Assembly (NCBI GenBank): GCA_024643625.1
Contig: JAHEMO010000004.1
Location: 1-48,445, forward strand
DNA length: 48,445 nucleotides
Direction of reading: 5' to 3'
Source of the DNA: Chitinophagaceae bacterium
Lineage (GTDB): Bacteria > Bacteroidota > Bacteroidia > Chitinophagales > Chitinophagaceae
Below, piece after piece: positions 26,259-36,113 of the stretch (the stretch's first letter is position 1; each line of letters starts with the position of its first letter). The position numbers and the translations under genes were made by a program. The notes beneath the pieces were generated by a model, which did not search any database, was not told the DNA's origin, and saw nothing but the letters and a program-made list of their open reading frames with translations.

Positions 26259-28982
26259 TTATTGTTTTGCGATGCGAATTAGTTGCTGTTGACCGTCAGC
26301 GTTTACCACTTTTATCATATACACGCCGTTCGGCAGGCGAGATAGATTCAACTGGATGATAGCACTGCCTGCTACCTGCTGAGCCATAATACTACCCGCT
26401 GCATTCATCAGGCTGATATGATCACCGGCAGCCAGGCCACTAATTGTGGTGCTTGCCGATGCCGGATTAGGATACACGCTAATGGAAGCTCTGCTGCCCG
26501 GCGTAACGCGTAGTACTTTGCTATAGTTTTCAACAGCGTCCTTGGCTATATGCCTAATGCGATACAAGGCAACACCATTGAGCGCGGCTGGGTCAGTAAA
26601 GCTATAAGCACCGGATTGATTAGCGGAAACTGTACCCACAGTTACAAAATTATTAAGGTTGGTACCTCGCTCAATTGCATAATACAAACTGTTTTGTTCG
26701 TTTGCCACATCCCAACTCACGTCTACCCCCCTTCTACCTGCAATTGCATTTGCACTTTTGAAAATAACGGGTAGTAACACCCCCACTTCACCTACTGAAA
26801 AAGATGAAAAATTGCTGAAAGAGGAGGTTGCTATATTGGTACTGTTGTTACCGGTACCCGAAACAATACCCCAGTTACCACCATCATGCCTGGCTATGCC
26901 GATAGCATCATTGGCGAAGCCACTAAAGGCTGCACCTTCCAATGCTGCATCCCAACCTAGTTGCATACCACAGGTACCGCTTCCGCTACTGCGGTTTATA
27001 TGCCATACTGCATTTACTATCCTATCTTTTTGTGCCGCAGTAAATGCAGTACCGTTGGGCGTGCCTTCTGTTGTAACCCCTTCAAAGACACTAATGGCAA
27101 ATGACGACGTTTCGGCAGGTGTAAGAACGGCTGGCAAATATCTGGCTGCAGATCCAACCGGAATATTGTAGCTAGCTACAGGCATGCCGGTAATCCATAG
27201 TACGCCTGCCTTGGCACCGTCTACCTGCGTGGCAATATATTTTGATGCACTGAAAGGAGTACCCATAATCATATTAGCTCCGTTAATGGTAAGGGTGTCG
27301 GTTGCACGAATGGTTAACTTGCCAGTTCCCAATGTAAGGAGGCCATCTATCTGTTGATTTTGCTTATTGGTTGTAGCAGCCGCGTTAAAGGTTACGTTGC
27401 CCGCTGCATTATCGGCGCTGCTTGTAAATGGCGTAACCGTAGCTCCATTGAATATATAATTGCTGCCAGTGCTAAATGTTTTTGTGCCCGTCATCAGTAT
27501 GGTGCCATCAACGCCGCCGGCATGCGCAGTTTCTAAAGTTGCAGCATCATTTGTCAAAGTGATATTACCGGTGAAGCTTGCTTTATCAAGCAATGCGGGA
27601 TTAGATATATTAAATGAAAACGATCCACTGCTGGTGGAGATAACATAAGTATTAGGAGCGATGCCCTCACCGGTTACGCGGCAGCCGATAGACACGTTTG
27701 CAGCATTATAAGCGGTAGAGCCATTTAAGGTTATGGTAACGCTTCCTCTGGTAAGCGTAGCCATTGAAGCCGCTGTATTGGCGCCTCTCAACTGGAAACG
27801 TGCGGTGCCGGATAGTTCATTTGTTTTTGTATTTATTTTTCCGGTCACACTGGTTATGGAGGTTCCGCTTAATGCAATGTTTTTATCAACAGTTACTATC
27901 GCATCAGTTCCAATGCTCATAGAAGCAAGGTTTTCCCATGTTCCGTTTCCACTTAGGGATTGAGTACCATTGGCAATTAAAACAAGATTGGAAGAAGTAA
28001 ACGACGGTGCTGCACCAAATGTTCCTTCATTAATAATGCTACCTTTTACCGGCAAGGTACCTGTGGTACGATAACGGAACGAAGCCGTGTTAGAAATGAT
28101 AAGACTGTCAATGCCATAAGTGTTATCCGTCAATGTAATGTTTACACCCGGCATAACTTTTACATTGGCTAAAAACTTGCTGCCAAATAATCCGGAAGGT
28201 TGCGGGGCATGCATTTCAAGTGTGCTACCCGGCAGCCATAAAATGGGAAAGAAATTTGATGTGTTGGCCTGCACGCTATTGCCACCAAGAAATCTGCAAA
28301 CTGCTCCTGCTTTAAACACCACACCAAATACAGCAGCAGCCGGTGTATTAGATGCACTGCCAAAAGGGTATGAACTTGCCTGCGTTACATTGCTATTTAC
28401 AATAGCGCCGCTCTCCATAAATATACTGTTGGATTCGCGGGCTGTCATGCGCGCTGTGCCTGCACCATTGTCAAGGATATTTAACGTGCCGGAAATGGAG
28501 GCGGTTGCCGGGCCACCATTTTCTTCACCAACAACCATATTGCAACCAAAACCGGAATTGGTGGTAATGGTAAGCGTACAACCTGCAGCTACCATTACAT
28601 CATGTGCCGCTGTTCCATCGCCTGCAATGGTGATGGTTGAGGTACCGTCGGCGTTGCGCCGCAGCACAACATTGGCAGCATTTGATAACAATAATCTGCC
28701 CACCGTAAATGAGCCTGTGAAATCTGGCGTTACCGTCCCGGTAGCCGGCGTACTACCACCAATATTGCTGCCATTAAAAATGAGTACATCATTATTTGCC
28801 GGCATTGCCCTGTTGCTACCACTGCCATCAAGGTTAGTATTCCAACTGTTATCGCTGGTAATACTACCGGCCGCGCCACCTACCCAGTAATAAGTAGTCT
28901 GTGCCATGCCTGCTGCAGAAATACCCACAATGGCTGCAATTAGTAAAACAATTCTTTGTGTAAATTTTAGATTCATTGTCAA
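26259..28982 (-). CDS. Large T9SS-secreted surface protein of unknown function
   Basis: 907 aa; TYYWVGGAAGSITSDNSWNTNLDGSG start typical of Bacteroidetes repetitive surface proteins; FnIII-like segment; C-terminal ISVYPNPASASTTISG...GVYMIKVVNADGQQQLIRIAKQ (T9SS type A). Confidence 0.85.
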   Translation of the reverse strand: MTMNLKFTQRIVLLIAAIVGISAAGMAQTTYYWVGGAAGSITSDNSWNTNLDGSGSNRAMPANNDVLIFNGSNIGGSTPATGTVTPDFTGSFTVGRLLLSNAANVVLRRNADGTSTITIAGDGTAAHDVMVAAGCTLTITTNSGFGCNMVVGEENGGPATASISGTLNILDNGAGTARMTARESNSIFMESGAIVNSNVTQASSYPFGSASNTPAAAVFGVVFKAGAVCRFLGGNSVQANTSNFFPILWLPGSTLEMHAPQPSGLFGSKFLANVKVMPGVNITLTDNTYGIDSLIISNTASFRYRTTGTLPVKGSIINEGTFGAAPSFTSSNLVLIANGTQSLSGNGTWENLASMSIGTDAIVTVDKNIALSGTSITSVTGKINTKTNELSGTARFQLRGANTAASMATLTRGSVTITLNGSTAYNAANVSIGCRVTGEGIAPNTYVISTSSGSFSFNISNPALLDKASFTGNITLTNDAATLETAHAGGVDGTILMTGTKTFSTGSNYIFNGATVTPFTSSADNAAGNVTFNAAATTNKQNQQIDGLLTLGTGKLTIRATDTLTINGANMIMGTPFSASKYIATQVDGAKAGVLWITGMPVASYNIPVGSAARYLPAVLTPAETSSFAISVFEGVTTEGTPNGTAFTAAQKDRIVNAVWHINRSSGSGTCGMQLGWDAALEGAAFSGFANDAIGIARHDGGNWGIVSGTGNNSTNIATSSFSNFSSFSVGEVGVLLPVIFKSANAIAGRRGVDVSWDVANEQNSLYYAIERGTNLNNFVTVGTVSANQSGAYSFTDPAALNGVALYRIRHIAKDAVENYSKVLRVTPGSRASISVYPNPASASTTISGLAAGDHISLMNAAGSIMAQQVAGSAIIQLNLSRLPNGVYMIKVVNADGQQQLIRIAKQ

Positions 28983-29031
28983 TGGATTTAATAGAAAATA
29001 ATATGGCTTCTTAATTTGATTATGGATGAAT

Positions 29032-30423
29032 TTATTGTTTCAAAATTTTTTGATAGAATACCTGATCTGTACTTCGGCAATGCAGCATATATACCCCGGC
29101 GGGTATCGACGGCAATGCCTTATTAAGCGCCTCATTAAGCATTGCTGATAGGCCATTGGCCACGCAAACAATACGACCGCCTGCATCAAGAAGCTGCATG
29201 TGAAATACTTTAGTAGCATCAGGCAATTGCAATTTTGCGATACCTGATATGGGATTGGGATAAACTAAACGGTATGCATCACTATTTGCGCCCAGGGCAA
29301 CAGCAATCACTTCGCTGCGGTGCATTTCGCCGGAAGATTCTGTGTATTGTACACGATAATAATTAATACCAGCTACTGGCTGCTTATGGGTGTAGGAAAA
29401 ATAAGCTTCCTCTCCGCGCAATTGGGTTGGTTGTATTTTATCCAAAACAGTGAACTGTTGTCCATCAATGGCATGCTCTATAGTGTAGCCCTGATGTGCC
29501 ATGTAACCAGCTACTGACCAATTAAGTGAAACTTGTTTGCCATTTGCTTCGCCAGCAAATGAAAGCCATCGGCTTGCGAGGCTTACCTCCAATTCCTCAA
29601 TACTAAAATTGTTGAACAGTATTGATTCATCGCGCAAATCCTGCTTGTTCAGCAGGCTGCGATAGATGCCCCATTTAGGTCGTACAAAATCGTTGTCGGG
29701 TCTGATAGTCATGAGTTTGCTGTTACTGTAATCCAACAGCACAGCATTATCGGCCACAGATACTATGCGCATGCTATACGACCCCTCAGCGCCAACCTTT
29801 ACCACCTCGGTAGCTTCTACCCATTTGCCTTCAAACAACGATAAGTTCAGGATGGCCACCTTCGTAAGATCATTGTGAATGAGTTCCAGTTTGTTGGGCG
29901 TACCTTTTCGCAAAGTGAGGGTGAACATCGGATCGCCATCATCACCATTTACCGGCTTAATCTGATGGATATGCGTAAAATTGGAAGAAGGCTTATAACC
30001 CACCGGAATTTTAAATCGCCATGTGTAGCGGATAATTTCTCCTCTTATACCAATAAGGTTGGCAGGCGATTTATCATAAGTCTTAATTTCTGTTCGCTGC
30101 CTGTCCAGGTTAATACACCTGTCGTTATCTTCTGCCACATGGCTAAAAAATGAAAATACATACTGATTCAGTTCTGTATCCCACACTTCAGTGATATGCC
30201 TGCCGAACGCACCATGAATACACTCTGGGGTTTCAATTACATCATAGCCCGGGGCTAGTTTACTATTGATTAGTTCATAAGTATTACCGGGCCCGTCTGC
30301 AGTTACAACCGTGGGCTGACCTGTAACATACAGGTTAGCACACGATAAAAACATCGCTGTAAAAACTTTTATATGGCCGATAATAACCTTCAATCTACTT
30401 GTTTTTAAATGCAGGCAGGGCAT
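29032..30423 (-). CDS. Candidate beta-jelly-roll polysaccharide lyase with T9SS type A sorting domain
   Basis: RTEIKTYDKSP, NFTHIHQIKPVNGDDGDPMFTLTLRKG, RPKWGIYRS (jelly-roll lyase-like pattern); C-term RLVYPNPISGIAKLQL...PAGVYMLHCRSTDQVFYQKILKQ. Exact PL family not assigned. Confidence 0.65.
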   Translation of the reverse strand: MPCLHLKTSRLKVIIGHIKVFTAMFLSCANLYVTGQPTVVTADGPGNTYELINSKLAPGYDVIETPECIHGAFGRHITEVWDTELNQYVFSFFSHVAEDNDRCINLDRQRTEIKTYDKSPANLIGIRGEIIRYTWRFKIPVGYKPSSNFTHIHQIKPVNGDDGDPMFTLTLRKGTPNKLELIHNDLTKVAILNLSLFEGKWVEATEVVKVGAEGSYSMRIVSVADNAVLLDYSNSKLMTIRPDNDFVRPKWGIYRSLLNKQDLRDESILFNNFSIEELEVSLASRWLSFAGEANGKQVSLNWSVAGYMAHQGYTIEHAIDGQQFTVLDKIQPTQLRGEEAYFSYTHKQPVAGINYYRVQYTESSGEMHRSEVIAVALGANSDAYRLVYPNPISGIAKLQLPDATKVFHMQLLDAGGRIVCVANGLSAMLNEALNKALPSIPAGVYMLHCRSTDQVFYQKILKQ

Positions 30424-31309
30424 TGATAAATGCGATGACTGAACGATTTATTTCGCTATTCTCTTCTCTGGAAAACTTGCCATGCAAGCCGCCCTTGATA
30501 GTTACAAATTTTGTTGTGACACCCGCTGCCTGCAGGCGCTCGTGTAATGAGACAGATTGAGCATATGGCACAGTTGGATCAGCATCGCCATGCACAATAA
30601 AAACCGGCGGGCTGCTGCTATTCACATAATGGATTGGCGAAACGGATGCCGCAAAAGCAGCATCATTAGCATACTTACCCATCCAGTTCACCGCTGATTT
30701 ACTTTTAATGGTTGTGCCATAACCCCAGTCCCACACATCGGTGATGCCATATTTATCAATAATAGCAGCCACCGTAAATGCGGGTGCATCTTTACAGTTC
30801 TTATCAAACAGTTTCTTATCACCCAGTAGTCCGCCCATCAGAGCGAGGTGACCACCGGCACTACCGCCCATCATCACTACCCTGTTCACGTCAATATTGT
30901 ATTGCTTCGCATGTGATAACACGTACATCATGGCACACCGCGTATCTTCAATAGCGGCTGGTGCTGTAGCTTGTACAGTAAGTCTGTATTCCAAATTGAC
31001 CACGGCAAAACCTGCCTTAAAAAAAGTACTGAATCCGGTTTGCGATTCTTTCACACCATGATTCCAGCCTCCGCCATGAATATTAAACACTACAGGTAAA
31101 GGGCGCTCTGCATTATCATCAAAATAAACATCCAACAAACCCACCCAATTGCCTACCTGCACGTAAGGTATGTTTAATGCAGCTTTGAAAGTAGCTGGAA
31201 AAATAACAGGAGCATAGGTTACGGTATCTGCCTGCTGGGCAAAACACATGACACATGCATTTTGCACCAGCATAAACAGACACCACCACCCACGCAAATA
31301 TTTCACCAT
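30395..31309 (-). CDS. Alpha/beta hydrolase, BD-FAE-like carbohydrate esterase candidate
   Basis: VFNIHGGGWNHGVK, VVMMGGSAGGHLALMGGL, VFIVHGDADPTVPYAQS, GGLHGKF catalytic His; N-terminal signal peptide. Confidence 0.88.
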   Translation of the reverse strand: MVKYLRGWWCLFMLVQNACVMCFAQQADTVTYAPVIFPATFKAALNIPYVQVGNWVGLLDVYFDDNAERPLPVVFNIHGGGWNHGVKESQTGFSTFFKAGFAVVNLEYRLTVQATAPAAIEDTRCAMMYVLSHAKQYNIDVNRVVMMGGSAGGHLALMGGLLGDKKLFDKNCKDAPAFTVAAIIDKYGITDVWDWGYGTTIKSKSAVNWMGKYANDAAFAASVSPIHYVNSSSPPVFIVHGDADPTVPYAQSVSLHERLQAAGVTTKFVTIKGGLHGKFSREENSEINRSVIAFINALPAFKNK

Positions 31310-31310
31310 A

Positions 31311-32861
31311 CTAGTACCCCGGATTTTGCGTAATAGTCAATTGCGTATTTGTATCAATTTCCCGCTGCGGAATGGGCAGCAACAATCTGTCTTTGGTAAC
31401 TCCATTCTGCAATTCTGCAATGGTAGGCGTAGGCGGCAGATACTCCACATAATGCGTAGAATATTCATACGCAAAATGCGCTTTCAATACATCCTCCGCA
31501 CGAATTGAAGTTGTGGTAGTATTAAACCGAATCAAATCAAACCATCGTTGATTTTCAAATGCAAATTCCCGCCGCCTTTCGTCTGCCAATTCCTTTTCAA
31601 ACGCTGCCACAGTACCTATGGCAGTAGGCAGTCCGAGCAAACCAGCCCTTAGACGAACCTGATTTATATAGCCCACGCTTGCCGCGGTGTTACCTTGTGC
31701 TTCGGCCAACATGAGTAATACATCGGCATATCGCAAAACAGGCCAATCCGCTTCCCCATCATCGGTAATGGTAACCGGATTCAGAAACTTCTTTACATAA
31801 ATTCTTTCCGCAGTGCCTGTTCCGTAGCGGGAAATGTTTACATCCTTGCGTTTATCAGTAGCGGTGTAGAAAGAATCGATGTCTGCACTCGGCGTGTTCC
31901 AACCTCTTCCTGAACCATTGATTACCGCAGAGCCACTATTAAGCGGACCAAAATCGTTGCCAAAACTAGAGCCCAAACCAAGTCCACCAGATTTGTAGCG
32001 CACAGTAAAAAGTATCTCACTATTTACCTCGTTTGAAATAGAAAACACATTAGCATAAGTTGATTGCAATCCAAAACCGCTATTGGTTATTATATCCTGC
32101 AATAGTGCACTTGCTTCCGTTTTCTTGTTGCGCGTCAGGTATGCTTTGGCCAACAAGGCTTTGGCTGCCCATGCATTGGCTTTTCCCTTATTGCCGGCAG
32201 CAATCTGGCTAAACTTAAGCGGGCTTAAATAAGTGGCAGCAGTTGTTAAGTCGGCTTCTATCAATTTGTAAATGTCATCCGAACTTGCCCTGTTCATGGT
32301 TTTTGCCACAGCAGGTGCAATAGGCGTATGTACTAAAAATACACCTCCAAACAGGCGTACCAGATTAAAATAATGGTAGGCACGAATAAACAAAGCTTCG
32401 CCTGCAAATTGCTTACGATCAGCATCGCTGAGCGGAATATCAATATCAACAAGACTTATGCTACCATTTCCGGCATTATAAGTAACGCCTAGCTTTTGAA
32501 TGATGATGTTAGCATTGCGAATATTGTTATAGGTACTTAGCCAATACTGGTAAATAGCGTCCTGGGTGGTGGCAGGAATAAACATATCCAAATCGCTCAA
32601 ATCACGATTGAAGGAGTTGGTACTTGCCGGTACACCCTGCAAACTATTGTCGCTACGCAATTCCGTCAATTGCCATTCGCGAAACATAGGTGCTTGCAAA
32701 CCATTGTACACGCCCGTAAGGCCTGCCTGTACTTCAGAAGCATCGCTGTAAAAGGTTCCGGTATTTAGGTTGGATTGTGGATAGAGGTCAATTACTTTAT
32801 TGCATGAACTCCCGATGGTCACCACAAGAACACTAAGTAAGATTATATATTTCATGATCAT
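31311..32861 (-). CDS. RagB/SusD family nutrient-binding outer membrane lipoprotein
   Basis: Lipobox TIGSSCNK; FYSDASEVQAGLTGVYNGLQ, FAGEALFIRAYHYFNLVRLFGGV, LADERRREFAFENQRWFDLIRFN. Confidence 0.96.
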   Translation of the reverse strand: MIMKYIILLSVLVVTIGSSCNKVIDLYPQSNLNTGTFYSDASEVQAGLTGVYNGLQAPMFREWQLTELRSDNSLQGVPASTNSFNRDLSDLDMFIPATTQDAIYQYWLSTYNNIRNANIIIQKLGVTYNAGNGSISLVDIDIPLSDADRKQFAGEALFIRAYHYFNLVRLFGGVFLVHTPIAPAVAKTMNRASSDDIYKLIEADLTTAATYLSPLKFSQIAAGNKGKANAWAAKALLAKAYLTRNKKTEASALLQDIITNSGFGLQSTYANVFSISNEVNSEILFTVRYKSGGLGLGSSFGNDFGPLNSGSAVINGSGRGWNTPSADIDSFYTATDKRKDVNISRYGTGTAERIYVKKFLNPVTITDDGEADWPVLRYADVLLMLAEAQGNTAASVGYINQVRLRAGLLGLPTAIGTVAAFEKELADERRREFAFENQRWFDLIRFNTTTTSIRAEDVLKAHFAYEYSTHYVEYLPPTPTIAELQNGVTKDRLLLPIPQREIDTNTQLTITQNPGY

Positions 32862-32875
32862 GTTATGTTAGGGGA

Positions 32876-35800
32876 TTAAAAATTGATATCAATACCAAAG
32901 AGCATGGTTTTAGGAATAGGGAAACTACCCCGCTGATAGCCATCTACCAATGGTGTCTGATAAGGTCCGCTACTAAATCTTGCTTCAGGATTGATACCAC
33001 GATAATTTGACCCTGTTATGAAGAACAGATTCTGCGCTGAGAAGTACACCCTTAGCGAACTCAGCCGCATCCACTGTGTAACTTTTGATGGTAGTGTATA
33101 CCCAACCAGCAATTCGCGCAGCGCTGCGTAGGAAGCATCTTCAACTACATAATCCGTAAGCATCCAATTGAATCCAAAAGTTGAATATGGCGTTTTGCCA
33201 TCACCCGGGAACATTGGGCTTATCCAGCGATTGGAGTTGTAGTTGCGGTTGTAGCGTTTGGTTTCATTATAGTTAGGATCGCCATTAATTAAAGTACCAC
33301 CCTGCACACCCTGCACCAAAAACATCAGGTCGAAATCAAATATTTTGAAATTGTTGGTGATGCCCCAGGTAAAATCCGGATAGGGATTACCAATAACTGT
33401 ACGGTCATTAGCATCTATTACATTATTGCCATCCAAATCAACAAGCTTAAGACCACCGGCCACAAATACATTGCTCAGGTTGCTGTTAAGTCCTTTTGCC
33501 TTTGCTGCATCAATTTCCGCTTGCGATAACCATACCCCATCTGTCTTATAGCCAAAGAATTGAATGAGCGGCTCACCCACGCGGTTCAGGTACAATTCTG
33601 TTCTTTCCCCTTGGTTCAGCAAGAATGCCTCATCGCTGAGCGACATAATTTTATTGCGGGTACGAGCGAAATTGGCTGCGGTACTCCACGTAAAGTTCTT
33701 CTTGCGCACGTTAAACGTAGTAAGTTCAAGTTCAACACCGTTATTCCTTAGCCTTCCAATATTGTTCCAGGCCAGCGGAGCACCCGTGAAACCAAGGGCA
33801 GCTTGCTGCAGCAACAACTGATCCGTTTCACTCTTATACACATCAACGGAAAGGTTGATTGTATTTTTCAATACGCTGATATCGATACCTGCGTTGTATT
33901 GAAATGTGCGCTCCCAGGTAATATCAGGGTTTGATAAGATGCTTCGCGAAGGCAATTGTCCGGTAGACACCGTGCCGTTGCTGGTACTGCCAAAAGGATA
34001 GTTGGCTGCGTACAGCAGATCCACAAATGCAAAATCAATAATGCGGTTATTACCGGTAACCCCATAACTGCCTCTTAGCTTAAGGTTATTAAGCCAGGAA
34101 ACATTTTCCATAAAACCTTCATTACTAACTATCCATCCTGCAGAAACAGAAGGGAAATAACCCCATTTATTGCCTGGACCGAAATATGAGCTGCCATCTG
34201 CACGAATGGTAGCATTGAATAAATACTTTTCCTTATAACTATAGGTTATCCTGCCCAGGTAAGAAAGTAAACCAATCTGATTTTTGGTATTAAAAGTGTT
34301 GTTCCGGTCCTGATCTACGGTCAGCGCAGTATTAAGTGTGGTAATATTATCGCTTGGATAATCGTAGGCTGTTATTTGTTCATCATCAATAGTTGTTTTT
34401 TGCGCTGTGAAGCCAGCCAATGCACTCACCGAATGATTTCCAAATCGGTTGCTGTATGTAAACGTATTCTCACTCAACAAGTCTACAAAAAGCCGCTTAT
34501 TATAGATACCCCGGTTTACATCACCAGCCCTGTTTGAATTGCGTTTTGCAAAATCAAGACCTTGCGTATAATTGACATAAGCACTGGCGAGTGTTTTAAA
34601 ATCAAATCCCGGCAGGATATTTACGGTCAGGTCGCCGGAGGTCAATACGCGATAATCATTTTGCGAGATGGTTCTTGTTTCCATCACCGATTTAGGCGAA
34701 TTGTTGGCTGTATTAAAAGGAGTTACAGCAGTTGTATTTGCCCAAATACTACCATCAGGCATGGTACCGTTGTACACTCTGCCGTTAAAATATCTGGCCT
34801 GCGCATAGTCCCCGGCTTTCACGTCGGCATAGGCCGGATTTTCACGAACAAAAGCCGCCAACTTCTCATCCAGATAAACGGGCAGGTAAGATTGAAAACG
34901 TACAAAGTCGATATAGTTTACAGAAGGCCGCTCACGCTTAATAAACGAAGGATTAAGATTTATAGAAAGCTTTACCCGCTTGCTAAGGTTAGCGTCAACT
35001 TTTGTTTTTATCGTAAATCTTTCATACTCGCTATGGTACATCATGCCCGGATCATCCTGATAACCGCCGGATACATAATACTTCAAGCCGCTGTTACCAC
35101 CACTAACATTCATTTGAATGTTTTTTGTAGAGGCGGTACGCAGGGCTTCGGACTGCCAATCGGTAGCTTCGCCACCGCGCAAATCATTTTCAATAATGTA
35201 GGCACCCCGCTCCGGTGTGGATGCAATTTGCGCAGTTGTTGGCGGCGGAATACTTGGATCCTGCAGTTTTAAAGCCGCTTCATCAAAAAGCATTTGAGTG
35301 TACTCGCTTGTTGTCATCATATCGTAGCGCTCATAAGCCTGCTTAGTACCTGTTGACATTTTAATACCAAATTTTGGTTTGTTAGCCTTGCCGCTTTTTG
35401 TTGTAATTAGAATAACACCACTTGCACCACGAGATCCATAAATAGCTGCCGATGCAGCATCCTTCAGCACATCTACAGATTGCACATCAGCCATATTTAC
35501 AAAAGCCAAACCATCGGGAACAGGATGGCCATCAACCACTACTAACGGACTTGCACCGGCATTAATGGAACTGATACCACGAATACGAACCTTCGGTTCA
35601 GCACCTGCCTCCGGGCTCACATTCTGGATTTGAACACCAGCAATTTTTCCCTGCAAAGCCTGGTCAAGTCTTGATTGCGGCACTTCATCCAAACGATCGT
35701 TTTGATATTTGGAAACCGAACCTGTAACGGTTGCCCTCTTTTGTGTACCATAACCCACTACCACCACATCATCGGTAGTAGCACTGGACACTTGCATAAC

Positions 35801-36085
35801 TACATCAATAACCTTGCGGCCTGCTATAGTAACTGCCTGTTCCTTATAGCCAACAAAAGAAAATAACAACACCGTAGTGCCTGGGTCAACGCTGATACTA
35901 TACGTACCGTCATCTTTTGAGGCAATGCCTTGCTTAGTCTTATCAGCGAACACACTTACACCCGCCATTGGGGTGCCTCCAATATCACTTGTTACCTTTC
36001 CGGTAATTACAATTTTTTGTGCAAATGCACTTGCAGTTAGCAACCATAGTGTCACTAGTGGAATAATAATCTTCATGTTTTTCAT
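32876..36085 (-). CDS. SusC/RagA family TonB-linked outer membrane protein
   Basis: ITGKVTSDIGGTPMAGVSVFADKTKQGIASKDDGTYSISV, DDVVVVGYGTQKRATVTGSV, ASPLVVVDGHPVPDGLAFVNMADVQSVDVLKDAASAAIYGSRGASGVILITTKSG. Confidence 0.98.
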   Translation of the reverse strand: MKNMKIIIPLVTLWLLTASAFAQKIVITGKVTSDIGGTPMAGVSVFADKTKQGIASKDDGTYSISVDPGTTVLLFSFVGYKEQAVTIAGRKVIDVVMQVSSATTDDVVVVGYGTQKRATVTGSVSKYQNDRLDEVPQSRLDQALQGKIAGVQIQNVSPEAGAEPKVRIRGISSINAGASPLVVVDGHPVPDGLAFVNMADVQSVDVLKDAASAAIYGSRGASGVILITTKSGKANKPKFGIKMSTGTKQAYERYDMMTTSEYTQMLFDEAALKLQDPSIPPPTTAQIASTPERGAYIIENDLRGGEATDWQSEALRTASTKNIQMNVSGGNSGLKYYVSGGYQDDPGMMYHSEYERFTIKTKVDANLSKRVKLSINLNPSFIKRERPSVNYIDFVRFQSYLPVYLDEKLAAFVRENPAYADVKAGDYAQARYFNGRVYNGTMPDGSIWANTTAVTPFNTANNSPKSVMETRTISQNDYRVLTSGDLTVNILPGFDFKTLASAYVNYTQGLDFAKRNSNRAGDVNRGIYNKRLFVDLLSENTFTYSNRFGNHSVSALAGFTAQKTTIDDEQITAYDYPSDNITTLNTALTVDQDRNNTFNTKNQIGLLSYLGRITYSYKEKYLFNATIRADGSSYFGPGNKWGYFPSVSAGWIVSNEGFMENVSWLNNLKLRGSYGVTGNNRIIDFAFVDLLYAANYPFGSTSNGTVSTGQLPSRSILSNPDITWERTFQYNAGIDISVLKNTINLSVDVYKSETDQLLLQQAALGFTGAPLAWNNIGRLRNNGVELELTTFNVRKKNFTWSTAANFARTRNKIMSLSDEAFLLNQGERTELYLNRVGEPLIQFFGYKTDGVWLSQAEIDAAKAKGLNSNLSNVFVAGGLKLVDLDGNNVIDANDRTVIGNPYPDFTWGITNNFKIFDFDLMFLVQGVQGGTLINGDPNYNETKRYNRNYNSNRWISPMFPGDGKTPYSTFGFNWMLTDYVVEDASYAALRELLVGYTLPSKVTQWMRLSSLRVYFSAQNLFFITGSNYRGINPEARFSSGPYQTPLVDGYQRGSFPIPKTMLFGIDINF

Positions 36086-36113
36086 TGCAGCAGTTTTATC
36101 TGAAATTATTAAA

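Noticed and set aside
28120-28890. 256-aa plus-strand ORF antisense to the T9SS surface protein
   Set aside because: Low-complexity P/A/L/V-rich translation typical of reading the complement of a T/G/N-rich gene; no motif, and fully overlaps a well-supported CDS.
34562-35272. 236-aa plus-strand ORF antisense to the second SusC
   Set aside because: No recognisable domain or RBS context; lies entirely within the strongly supported TonB-dependent receptor gene.
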